Source of the DNA: Neodontobutis hainanensis
Taxonomy: Eukaryota; Chordata; Actinopteri; Gobiiformes; Odontobutidae
NCBI GenBank assembly: GCA_024349245.1
Contig: JALDNG010000733.1
Span: forward strand, 29,654-93,653
DNA length: 64,000 nt
Direction: 5' to 3'
How positions within the stretch are numbered: position 1 is the stretch's first letter; each line of letters begins with the position of its first letter. Shown here in pieces: positions 40,020 through 52,144 of this stretch. The notes beneath the pieces were generated by a model. The model saw nothing but the letters and a program-made list of their open reading frames with translations, searched no databases and was not told where the DNA came from. The position numbers and the translations under genes are program-made.

Positions 40020-40990
40020 AAGCAGGAAGCTAATCAATCCGCAATTTTACAACAAAATGGAATGCTGAAAATCATTCTCTGACGCAAATTACTTCGGAGC
40101 TATCGTCGAAGCTGAAGATAAGTATGTAAAAATGTTAACCTAGTTCAAAGAGTTGTCAATTCCAGAATTTTCGCAGGCGACCCTAAATCATGAAGTATAT
40201 ACAATTATCACAAATGGTTCCTGGTATATGCTTAAGCTTGTCGCCTACCACAAAAACAAATTAGCTTGCCAAAAGCTAGAATTTAGCCGAATGGAAACAC
40301 ATGGCATCATACAAAGGTCATACAGTCTGTAAGTCTCTACACTACATATGGTACGCTATGAATGTGGTCAATGGAGATATATTGTGTTTTGCAGGTGCTT
40401 AAACGACATAGCTATCCCTGATAAATACCCAACTCCTCATTTGCTAATTCACTGGTCGGCATACTGCCTCAAAATTATTTCAATGGTAGATCTCAATAGG
40501 GGCGTTCATCAGATTCCTATGGAAGATATGGATATCTCTAAACAGCAGTGATAACCTTTTTTATTATTTGAATTCTTGCGCCAACTTTTGCAGGCTCAAA
40601 AACGCAGCCCAAACGTTTCAATAACTCATCGACACTGCATTGTAAGGCATAAACTTTAGTTATGCCTATCTGGATGATATACACGTATTCAGTATGTTTA
40701 GCGAGGACCACGATCGTCTTCTTCTTTACAAACTAAAAGATTTTAGCTTTATTATTTATGTGGAAAGCGACAATTTGGATGCTAAGCAAAAGATATTATT
40801 AACCATCGCATTTTTCAAATGGGATTTACCCAGTTGCCTAACAAAGTTTCAGCGATCAAAAATTTCCTGGTTCCTCCCACGCTCAAAGGATTTCATGAAT
40901 TCATATGAATTGTAAACTTTCACCATAGATTCATACCTGGTACCACTAATATCATTCGACCACTGTATGTTACGATGAAAGCCAAACAGA
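40020..40990 (+). pseudogene. Gypsy reverse transcriptase remnant
   Basis: KLACQKLEFSRMETHGIIQRS near 40255-40325 is the RT entry motif. From 40348, GQWRYIVFCRCLNDIAIPDKYPTPH runs into MVDLNRGVHQIPMED, the first palm motif with its Asp still present. LKNAAQTFQ follows near 40593-40620. At 40667-40678 the frame encodes YLDD, the catalytic pair, in frame with the 40694-40915 segment. That segment (EDHDRLLLYKLKDF, ending FMNSYEL) matches the thumb and connection (EDHE-HL--L, then LQEF-GM). Stops at 40552, 40916 and elsewhere prevent translation as a unit. It is the clearest protein signature in the window. The YLDD survives, but the enzyme cannot be made. Confidence 0.9.
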
Positions 40991-41079
40991 AACTTATAAG
41001 CGAGACATATATGATGACACAAGCTCTTCTAGAAAACAAAAAGGCACTCAGAGACGCTACCTAGTTAAAATTTTTATCT

Positions 41080-41475
41080 GAAAACGCTACTTTGCTCTGT
41101 CTACCGACGTAGGGTTAACCTCTCAAAAGCCCGTGTAAGAGCAACAGATCAATAGCCATTGGCAACTTCTCCATTTTTTCTGACAGCTACGCAAACAATA
41201 GGTCAAATTACAGCGCTTTGGACAGTGAGTTTCTGGCCATCTACATAACTATCCGATATTTTCGCTACTATCTATAGATTGCTACAGTTTTACAGTCTTT
41301 ACCTATCACAAGCCGCTTACTTTCGCTTTTTCTATATTATCAGATGCCTAGACAGTAAGGTAGCAGCGTCATTTGTCATTTATCTTGGAATTTACAACAA
41401 ACGTTAAACACATTTATGGAATGGACAACTCAGAATAAGACGCTAATTCAAGTATCAATAGCAACGCTATTTATA
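41080..41475 (+). pseudogene. Gypsy RNase H remnant
   Basis: ALSTDVGLTSQKPV near 41092-41133 corresponds to LSTDAS-TAVGAVL, the first RNase H motif. EQQINSHWQ, with FF then QLRKQ, follows at about 41139-41203. Near 41290-41400 the frame reads FTVFTYHKPLTFAFS and then QRHLSFILEFTTNVKHI, which match FTVFTDHKPLTFAFS and QRHLAFISEFTTDI-H. The conserved Asp in TDH has become Tyr. Stops are frequent. In an active element this domain degrades the RNA strand of the RNA-DNA hybrid during reverse transcription. Confidence 0.85.
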
Positions 41476-41639
41476 CCGTACTATCTGGCATCGACTATTT
41501 CTGAATATATCTGATCATAGTAAGAAGACAAGAAAATCTTAAGTAACATTCTATCCCACTTGAGTTTTGTTTTTAAAAATGTAAAATTGACAAAACCGAA
41601 TATCATATCCTATGGGATGTATCACAAAAGAAACATAGA

Positions 41640-42745
41640 CCGATCGTACCTTTGACCTAGCAAAGAAAAATATTTGAAGCCATGCACAAACTTTCACATC
41701 CATAAAAACGTATCACCCATACCATGATATTTGACAAATTTGTTTGGAAAAATCTAATAAACAAGTTTAAGAATGGTAACGTACGTGCATTCCATGTCGA
41801 TATTCGAAGATTCAAACCATATTATTTCACGTCTTGCGGAATTTAAAATTACACCCATAATGTTTGACCATATACACAATGCTATAGTTAAACCTCTTAA
41901 GATTTTCCGAAGGTTGCACCTATATCATAACGATAGTAGACAGGTTCACAAGGTGTCCGGAAGCAATTCCATAAGCAGACTGGTCGAGTACGACCTGTTC
42001 CAGTAGTTTTATCGCGATCTTGATCTCTCTTTATAGATATATATCGGAAATTTCGTCTGGTTGAGGAGCACAATTAAATTCAGACCTTTGCAAAAATATG
42101 GTAAAGCTCTACGTGAGCAAGCTGCATAAACATAATCGTCTTCCATCCCCAATCTAATGGTACGGTATAACGATTCCACCGGCACCTTAAAGCCGCTATT
42201 CTTGCTCGACTGACAAACAATAATTGTGTTGATGAGTTTCATTGTTTAATTTTAGGAATACACACAGCGACTATATAGACATACAAACCTCATCAGATGA
42301 GCTTAATATATGGATCTCAAATTGCCGTGTGCGAGGAGAATTTTTCCACAAAGTGATGAAATGAAGCATTGTGACTCACTAAAGAGTTTAAGGAACAACC
42401 GTGATATCTTTTGCACCACTTCCTAAATCAAATGATAGGAAATGCGTGAAGACTCTCTCTACTTAGCCTCGAGTCTTGCAACTTTATCTTTATACTTCAC
42501 GATACTCTTCATAAATCACTAATCTGACCTTTATATAGTCCTTTCGAAGTAATTGAAAGGGGTAGCAAGACAGTCAAACATTTAAAAGCGTAAAAAACGA
42601 AACAGTTTCGAATAACAAACTAAAGCCCACCCACATCGATCTATCGTCGAAGATTGAAATATCAGAACTAAGAACAATTGAGGAGGTCAACAGAAAGTTT
42701 GGCTACCGAAGTAATAACTAAAAAACTGGGAATAGTAGTGAAGCC
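41640..42745 (+). pseudogene. Gypsy integrase remnant
   Basis: The zinc-binding region is visible as FEAMHKLSHPSIKTYHP near 41669-41720, then RTCIPCRYSKIQT near 41780-41820. The catalytic core keeps FDHIHNAIVKPL near 41860-41905, where intact relatives have DIVGPL, so the first Asp is lost. Next comes CTYIITIVDRFTRCPEAIP near 41915-41980. ISSG-GAQLNSDLCKNMVK near 42050-42100 corresponds to SDRGAQF-SDLW, with the second Asp now Gly. At 42151-42195 SNGTV-stop-RFHRHLKAA corresponds to SNGMVERFHRHLKAA, with the catalytic Glu turned into TAA. All three acidic residues are therefore gone. The C-terminal tail (PFEVIERGSKTVKHLKA near 42545-42590, GIVVKPS near 42730) is still recognisable. Confidence 0.88.
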
Positions 42746-42800
42746 ATCACATAACTATATCTGAACGGTTCTGAGATTAACTAATACATTTATTCTTACG
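42746..42800 (+). repeat. Right copy of 55-bp direct repeat, possible LTR remnant
   Basis: Begins ATCACATAAC and ends TTACG; the partner of 38941-38995. It starts right after the last recognisable pol residues (VVKPS), where a 3-prime LTR would be expected. Similarity stops sharply after the shared ACG. Confidence 0.5.
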
Positions 42801-45800
42801 CTATATATATTTATTAAAATCTCATATCTTTTAATATTTAAGATGTATTTTATATTCTATTTGGAACATTTATTTTTAAAACTTATCTAAAACAAAATAA
42901 GATAAATTGAATTTATAATTTATTCTTGTTATCAATGTCATATCTATGAAATTATAAAAATATATGAATAAAAAATATAATAATATTTATATAAACGTAG
43001 TTCTAGTTAATATACCTTGAAAAAGCAATCACTATATTACAGGCTTATAATGTTAACTAAAACCAACATTTTAATTCAAAAATCTGATGGAAATCACTTC
43101 ATAAAGTTATTGATGTCAGATGCCGTTTATCGTTGGGAAATTTTAAATTGATAGACTCGAGTATTTAATAACTTTTTGACATTAATCATGATACTGATAC
43201 TTTTTGTGAAAAATATTATCGTGATTTAATTTTACTTTATAAATTTGAAAGATCTATCTTTAAATTTTGAAGGTTACAAAGTTCAAAAATATCTATAGGA
43301 TTGTTGAACTATAGAAGAAATAATGTTAAAACTACAAATATAATTTAAAGTAATTTTGAAAATAAAATAAATCTCATTTAAAAATATAGAATATATAATA
43401 TATTAAATTAAAATATATTTACATTTAATTTAATCGAAAAATAAACTTAGAAAAGTATAATATCAAAATTAATTACTTCACATATGAGACAGTGAATATT
43501 TATAAAGGATATACATGCATTTAAATCAAATATACAAAAAAGAATAAGCAAATTTTCATCTTTCAATTATAATTATCAATTATATTTTTATATACAAATC
43601 ATGCGAAATTTCAATAAATCTTCAAATTTATATTTACGTTATTTAAATATTTTAATTTACATGCTTCTATAAAACGATTATCTATTTGATAAATTTATTA
43701 TCAAATGTTGAATTGAACATTTGATATAAAAATAATAAACTCTTCGAGATAAAATTTATTAAAATTTGTTTTTATATTATCAATTATTTTATAAATGAAT
43801 TTGTTAATTTGAAAATATATTTATCATCAATCGAATCATTAATTTTTTACAAGTATTTGATAAATGAGTAAAATAATCTATATGATAAACACATGTATTA
43901 TATGTTTTCGTTTGATTATTCCATCATAAGTTACATCTATTTAATCATTGTTAAAAATAAAAATACGCACGTGGAAAATTTATTTCAAAAATAATTATGA
44001 AAATATAATTTTTATTTTATTATGTGAAATTAATTTAAGTCATATAATTCAAAAAGATTAATATCATGAGATAATTAGAATAATTATGTTGTATTTATAT
44101 TATCTATCTGTAAATTTATATTTACTATTTTTATCTGAATTATTTATTAATGTCTTTCTTGATACTGATGGGAAGGAAAAAATTTGAAAATTTTTATTTT
44201 ATAATTTTAATAAAATCAAATAACCAATTATTAAAATCTTTTAATATTATTATTTATTGAATATATCTGTGATGTGTTAATTATCATTCTAATTTATCAG
44301 TTTATATTCGTGGTAAAACAATATTGTTTAAAAATTATTTGATTAAAAACTTGTAATCTTTTCAGTCAATGAAAAATTCATTGATTGATAGTAATTTTGG
44401 TTATCAAAATAAAAAACAACTCTTCTTAGATAAATGATATAAAAATTAATAATCATCAAAGAAAGAAAAAACATCTCGATATTCCTTAAGATTTGTTGCA
44501 TGTTAATTATATTTTTAATTTATGATATATCTATCATGTATTTATAAATCTATTTATTTAAAAGAATTCATGTATTAATTCTCTTATTCGATTCTTTGTG
44601 ATTAAAATGAGATCAAAATTATTGTTTCAAATTTATTTTTATAATAGAATTGAACTAATATAATTAAAATATTTAATAAAAATTAATCAAAATAAGAATT
44701 ATTTTTAAAACGATTTTTGAATCAACTCATATGTTAACTTTATATTTACAGATATATGATTTTTCTTTTTTAAATTTTATCATAAAATTAATTTTAAATA
44801 ATTTAACAACTTGATCTATCAAATACATCAATTACTCTGATAGATGAATTTATGTAAAAAATATTTTTTAAACAGTTTGTTACATCGTTCTGATTGTGTA
44901 TTTTTCATAATATATTAGTTCTTTTTTCAAATATTAAAATTTAAAATCAGTAATACGAACAATTATTACACTAAAATTTAAATAAAATGACAAATATTGA
45001 TCATTATAGTTATCAAATTTGAAAGATCTTAATGAATATTAAATATAAAATTTTTTAACAATTTTTATATTAATTAATGTTTTCACTCACATCTTTGCTT
45101 ATTTTAAAAATATATCTTTGTGTTTTTTTATAGATTTAGTTAATGTACTTTTTGATAAACATACAATGATTAAAATTGCATGAAATCATTTTATTTTTGA
45201 AAAATTAACAATATTCATTTTTTATTTTATATTAATTAGTTTAACTTATGCGCGAAGATACTGTTGCTTTTAAAGATTGATCATATAGTTGGGTTTTTTT
45301 GTAAGAGTTCATAAGACTAAACTATCTTTGTTAAAACTAAAAAATGCGGAAAAAATATCCAAAATCAATACACTGCAATATTTTAGAAGAGATTTATTGA
45401 TTTATGTATAGACATTCAATTTATTTGAAAATAGCTCCAATACGTAAAACTTATTCTTGATCTATATATTTGTTTGTCGTTAAAAAAATCTGAATTCTAC
45501 ATATTTAATGTTACGGAAATCATAGATAAATATTTGTCATGTCAGATGTAATTATTTCTTTCACACAAAAAGATCATAAAATAAATGATTAATTATCTTT
45601 TTATATTAAAGTCAATCAGATTGGGATATTATTTGATTCAATTTCTCCAATGTTGGTAATTTATTTGAAAATTTTGAAAACTAATTTTTTTAAAAAATCA
45701 AAAGTATTTCAAAGATTATTTGTACTGATGTAAATTCGGTATTATCGTTAAATATATGTATTTATTAATCAAGAGATTTGAATATTTTTGTGATGAAAAT

Positions 45801-48800
45801 TTTCTATTTTATAAAAAATATTTTTAACAAAATAAAATTTAATTCTTTTATGAATTAGAAACACTGAAATCATTTTTATTACGCCTTTAATCACTATTTT
45901 ATTATCACGTAGACATTTATTTAAATTGAATGATATATAGTAAATTTACCACAAACATTCGTTATAACATTTTAAAAAGTATGAAATTTGTGTTTAAATA
46001 TCAAAATATTGAATATACTCTGATTTTTAATTATTTTTATTTTTATCTGGTATTAATAGATTTTTTATGCAATAGCGAAGATAAGTTCGTTGATAATAAT
46101 CCAAATATATTACATTAGAAAATTTATCAAATATAAATATTAGAGATTTTTAAATGAGAATCAAAAAATATTTTTTAATTTTTTCGTCTTAAAAATATAA
46201 AATAATTTACATTGCATTTATTTCTAGGATTCACTATTATTTTTGAATCTTACGAAAGTAATTCATGATTGCCTAATTTTAAGTTAAAAATATTTGACTT
46301 CAATAATTGATTCTTATTTGTTGTTAACATCACATTTCGAGCTTTGTTGCAATTTTTGTTAATCTTTTCCTATCTAGCATTATGATTTTAATATTATTCA
46401 TGGATATATATTGTGAGCTTTTTATTAATTATAAAAATTGTTCTCTCATGTTACTATCATATTTTTATTCATCCATATTTGATACTGAAATTTTAATAAT
46501 AAAATGGTTTATAAAGATATCATTGAACAGAATGCTTTCAAAATTATTCATAAAATTGATTTATTTTAGTGTAAATTGCACTGTGAAGTATAGCTAATAA
46601 AAAACCTTATACATTAACTCATTTTAAGTTTTGCCCTCTGATAATATTCAAAATAAGACTAAAATATTTTAAAAATTTATTTCAATCTGTAAATTATCAT
46701 GTTTATTTAATCAATAAATATAATTTTCTACATTCTCATATTTAGATTATTGGTTAAATATATTATGAAATTTTTATTTTGATATCTAAATTTAAAAAAC
46801 AAATTTAAATATATTGTTGTTACTCAACGTATGAGTATTTATAAATGTAAAAGTTTTAGTTTTTATGATCAAAAATAATTTATAACATAAATTAAAATAT
46901 ATAATTCTTAAATTTATTTTTAAAGGGTATTAGAAAAATAGAAGAATTATATATCTTCTTCAAAGAAAAGTTAATTGAGTTCAAATATTCTCTCATTTAT
47001 GAGATATATTATTATGTATTGATTTACAAAAAAATGTTTCATGATCTATCTTTATAAATTTGGAAAATAAATAAAAAATTCTTATTATGTTTATTAAAAT
47101 TCACCTTCTCATATTTTACCTTTTGAACAATTTTTTAATTTTTTGAAAGATATTAATATGAGATAACTTTATGAAATCACACATTTTCTTTGATATGATA
47201 TTCAATAATAATAATTTAATAACCTTTCAAATATGAGATTTGAGTTATATGAAAGACTTCATTTGTATAATATCATCACATATAAAAAATTTATCGACAA
47301 ACGACTATATATTTTAATTTTTATACTGTATACATTGAATATTTACAGAAATTTATTTCATGTTCAACTTACATCCTATGAAATTAGCGTAATAATACAT
47401 AATTTAATTGAGATATGACTAATTTTATAGTTTGGATTAATCAAATCTAAAAATGGTAATTTTGTATAATTTTATGTCATCCTACTTCCCGAAGTATATT
47501 TCATTTTTCTAAAATTCAATCTTTGAGCTTATCTATTCATTTGCTTCTGTTTCGTTGTTTAAACACAAGTTATAGGTAACTTAACAATTCGTATCAACCG
47601 AAAAATGTTAACCTTATTTAAACCAATAAGTGTAATATATTAAATCCGGGGTTAGTTTCTATTAGAATACATAAAGTAATTAAAAGATAACAGAATACTA
47701 AGAACAATTTATCATATTCTTTGAATCCTCAAATTCTATATTTTATAATTAATTAAGTTTATCAAATAAAAATTTCAAAACTAATGTTATGAAATGTATT
47801 CATGAAAGAGCTAAACGTTATTAAACTAAGATTGTGTTTTTACTGATTTTCAAGATGTATGTGACAATTCGTAGGTATTTTAAAAATCTACAATATTCGA
47901 TTGATATAAGTTTTATTAATAAATTTCTTGAAAAAATAAATTAATAAAGAGTTTATTTCTTTTTAATCTTCTTAGAAATTAATATAAAATACTTATCTTA
48001 ATCTATTTATATTCACAATATATAAAAAACTAACTTGATTTAGTTCCCACTTTAAATACATTATATTATTTCATCACATTTATTTTTTGATAAAACGAAA
48101 ATATGAAAAAGATATCACTCTTAAAAAATTTCTGACATATTTGATTTTTCACATATTTGTTTATAAAATTAATCGTATTATATGTTGACAGATAAAATTA
48201 TATTTCATGAATTTTTTGACGATAATCTTAAACAGAGGTTAAGATATTTTATTTTAAAAATTTAGTTTTCGGTTATGAACATTTTTTAAATATTATTTAT
48301 CATAATAAATTCGATGATAAAAAACGTTTGATAAATTAATTTTTGCAAATTTTTTTTATTTATAATTCATACCTTTATAAGATCTTTTTTTTAAATTATA
48401 TTCTTGTATGTTTCAGATTTAGAAAAAACAACATTTATCAGATATACTGAACATTTAGTTTTGAATATAAAGTTTATAATGCAGATTTAAATTCAATAAA
48501 AATATTTATCAAAGTGTTTTAACGTATATAGTTAAAAAATGATACAATAATTCAGATTAAAATATCAATCATATTGAATATAACTTGAAAATATTTATCA
48601 CTTATATTAAAATTTCATAATTTGAATATAATGTGATAATGTAAACTAAAATGATAAAAAACTAATTTCATAATTTTGGAATCAAATAAAATTAGAAAAC
48701 AAATTATAAATGTAATACAGTCAAATTTTTGAAATACCTTTAAATAGAGTTTTTCTTGTTTAATATTTTAGCTCTTTTTAGTTTGTTAAAAATATTATTT

Positions 48801-51420
48801 TACTGAATTTGTATTATTATTTGAGAAGAATATCACGAATTAAGATTAAAACACGATTATATCTCTTTTATTTTACACTTTAAATAATTTTTACAGAGAA
48901 GGATAAAAAATTTTTTGGAATATTATTGAAAATAAATAATTTAAATATTTTTATTTATTATCAAATATTTTATAAGAACATTACAATCTAAGAAGAAAAA
49001 ATGTTTAGCTTTTAAATTGAAATAATCTAATTTGAATTAAGGAGAAATACAAAAATATTACTTAAATATATTTTTATCAAGTCAAACAGTTAGATATCTG
49101 AAACATATTTAATAATTTTTAAATAAATTTCAATTTGATTATGTGTTAATAAGTCTAAACAAATTATTTTGTAATTTTTAACATTATATGAATTAATAAT
49201 ATTAAATTTCATCAATTATATACTATTTTTTAAGTTAGAAAACTATGTTGATAGTTCGTCTATCTAAATATCTTATTTAATAATATAGTCTTCATGCCAT
49301 TATATATATTTAAAAAAATTTATTGAATATAATATGAAACGTAAAAATTATAATATGCTCTCAAGAGTTTCATTTCATCAATTATATAATATGTCATTGT
49401 AATTACATATTTTGAAAAAATACGTAACTTTTTATCGATGAAAACATCTAAAAATTTTATCATTTTTAATGCACAGTTGTAAATATTTTGAAATATGCTG
49501 AATGTAGGGAAATTATATGAAAGATATTTCTTAATTTAAAAAATCTTTTATTTGAATCTGATTTATATCAGTTATTGTTTTTCAAATATTATTTAGAAAC
49601 ATCAAATATAATAACATGTTTTTAAATATTTTAATATCTAAAATTAAAAAATAAAAACATCAAAACTTAATTTTTTTATTTATATATTTATCACAGATGT
49701 TCGATTAATATATTTACCCAGCTTTAATCTTAAATATATTTTTTCGCCACAAGTGGCATATTTATCAGGATCAAACATTTAACTGGAAATTCATCCTTAT
49801 TAACTATTGACAAATATTTATTTATTCTAAGATTTAAAAAATAAAATACTTTTTAATTTTTGGTTAAAATATGAAAAGATTTTTTATTTATATTTATAGA
49901 TGGAAAGCAATGTTGAATGATTGATGGTTGAAATAACATTTTAAAAATAATATAACTAAAATTTTTAAATAAACTAAAACAAATTATAATTCTTTAATTT
50001 TCATAGTTTATTTGAACATATTGAAAATAAAATTTTATATTATATCTTTTCTTAGTATATCGAATCTCTTTATGAGTGATTAATCACAAAAATGATGATA
50101 TTTTGAATATAAACATTTAGGTTTTAAAAATAAGAGAAGTTAACATTTTTAGATTTCTTAAATTTATTATATTTTCAATCTTCGATTCAAAATTATCGAT
50201 GTATATATTATCATAATAACAATTTATCAAATACATGAAATTTTAATAATCCTGAATTTAAAATAAAGTATAAAAAATTATATTTTTATATAAGTCATTG
50301 AAAAGTCTAAATTATTTGATAAGTCATGATATTTGTAATAGTCAAAAGAGTAGACAAAATTTTATGAAGTAATCATTTAATTATTGATAATGTATTTTTA
50401 ACATAATCTTCATTGAAATTCAAACTAGAGCATTTATAAATATAATTAAACATTAAATTAAATTGTGGAGAGTAAAAGAAAATTTTATTTTCACGAAATT
50501 ATTAATTAAAGGGAATTTTAAAAAAATTAAAATGTTTTATTTCTATAACATAAAAATATTTACAAATTTCAAAGATAACATTCTCAAAAAAATACTTTAA
50601 AGCATTTATAAGCTAATTAAAATGACCCCGATCATGTTTAATATTTTATTAATGCTAATTTACTCATAATATTACATTTACTGTTTAAAACATGAAAATA
50701 ACGTTTGTATTATATTTACTGATAAATTAAAAATTAGTTTTACATAGAATAAATTTTGTGAATAACAAAATATCATATTAAAGAATTTTAAATACTTTAG
50801 GATTAGATTTTTTATCAATTGATTTATTAAAGAACTGATTTATACTAAAGACGAAATTCATTTTGTATGATCACGATATTTTTCAGGATAAATTAAATAT
50901 AATTTATATGTTTGAATATCTTATACAAAATTAAACAAATTATTAATTCTTTTACATTTTATTGTAACCTTAAGGCATTTCATAAATCGAACCATTAAAT
51001 ATATCATTAATATATTACGTTTACTTCATAAACTGTTTTTAATAATTATTATAAAATGCTTTTATACAATTTATTTAACATAGAGATTAATACTTTTTTA
51101 ATATTTAAAAGGATTAAATGTTTATATTTAATCAACAATCTTTTCGAATTGTTTTAACGATGGCATATCTTTTCTTATTTATTCTATTTTGTGTTCCGTC
51201 AAAATATTCTGATCATTCAATATAAAAAGAAAGAATCATGCAAATAAATCTATTGAAAAAACCTCAAATATAGTTTATATCTATGAAAAATTCAATAACA
51301 CAATAACTATGATATTAAAAAAACTCAAAGTAAAGGTTATTTGTTTGATAAAATTTTAGAATGGTATCAATTATCAATTAATAAAATTATTAGAAAATAA
51401 AACGAATAACAACTTTTTAG
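42801..51420. other. AT-rich gene desert
   Basis: No gene, RNA or mobile element recognised in about 8.6 kb. ORFs at 45930-46118, 46382-46597 and 47233-47418 (plus) are 61-71 codons of Ile/Leu/Phe/Tyr-rich low-complexity sequence without motifs. A small hairpin TCAATGAA-AAA-TTCATTGA lies near 44367. Confidence 0.5.
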
Positions 51421-51426
51421 ATATTG

Positions 51427-52144
51427 ATTCTCCACCTTATTCATGGGATTGGAGGAGAAATCCCTTGATACCTAAAGATATTTTTAATCAAGGTACATGT
51501 ATCAGACTATGCAATAGCATCTGTAATTTTACAATATAATTTAGACTTTTGTAATTTCAGCGATATATGCAATCGAGTTTTTGCCTTTCACTTTCTTGAG
51601 CATACAAGAAATAATTGATTGTACTCGAAAACCTGAAATAGATGGTTGTTTGACTGGATCCCTTTATTACGCATGGTCGTATATGAAAAAATAATATATG
51701 TCTTGAAATGGATTATCCTTATGAAATGAGAGTAATTTTTTTTAATTATTAGTTCAATAAGTGTAGAAATTATCAATGTCATAAAATACAAGTTTTCAGA
51801 AATTTTGTAGAGATTAAAAAAAAGGATGAAAATTCATTAATTGACGTACTAACAAAAATTGGGCCAGTTTCGGTCGCGATTTATATTTTTAATGGATTCT
51901 ATGAGTATAATGGTTGCAATTATAAGTTACAATGATTGTAAATTTTTAAAGGGATATGCAAATTTAGTGTTAATGGGATATAACAGATATCATATTCCAA
52001 AATATTATATTTTACAAAACAGGTATTTTATGCATTAAATTTAGTTTAGGCCCTACGTGGGGGGATAAAGGCTTTTTATATTTAGAGATGTATCAAAATA
52101 CATGTGGCATAACAAATCATGCTATATTTCCTCTCATTCACTAA
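51427..52144 (+). pseudogene. Papain-family (cathepsin L-like) cysteine protease pseudogene
   Basis: About 718 bp, close to the size of a mature papain-type domain (around 220 residues), with no visible intron. It starts SPPYSWDWRRNPL, then KDIFNQGTC, matching the N-terminus (DWR-----VKDQG-CGSCWAF). After a frame slip the next codons read SDYAIAS, so the catalytic Cys seems to be Asp. LSIQEIIDC and GCLTGSLYYAWSYMKK (51590-51690) match LS-QEL-DC and GC-GG----A--Y. LEMDYPYE follows, then an open run including IGPVSVAIYIFNGFYEYNG (about 51860-51920). GYANLVLMGYN near 51955-51985 occupies the place of the His motif (NHAVLVVGYG), with no His. FSLGPTWGDKGFLYLEMYQ then CGITNHAIFP end it, where NSWG has become FSLG. 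The family's three catalytic residues thus all appear lost. Frameshifts and stops confirm a pseudogene. Cathepsin C-like ancestry is an alternative. Confidence 0.85.

Larger units (their letters stand above)
38941..42800 (+). mobile_element. Near full-length Ty3/gypsy retrotransposon relic
   Basis: About 3.86 kb, distinctly GC-richer than both flanks. It contains gag, protease, reverse transcriptase, RNase H and integrase remnants in canonical gypsy order on the plus strand. Most of the length stays close to a single gag-pol frame, but stops and small indels are scattered throughout, so it is long dead. A 55-bp direct repeat with 42 identities brackets it (38941-38995 and 42746-42800) and may be the last trace of the LTRs. 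A TGG at 39003-39005, just after the left copy, would suit a tRNA primer-binding site but is not diagnostic. Full LTRs are not present, so the ends are uncertain. Confidence 0.88.

Noticed and set aside
42009..42242. 77-codon minus-strand ORF
   Set aside because: It is antisense to the gypsy integrase core, whose plus-strand motifs explain the open frame.
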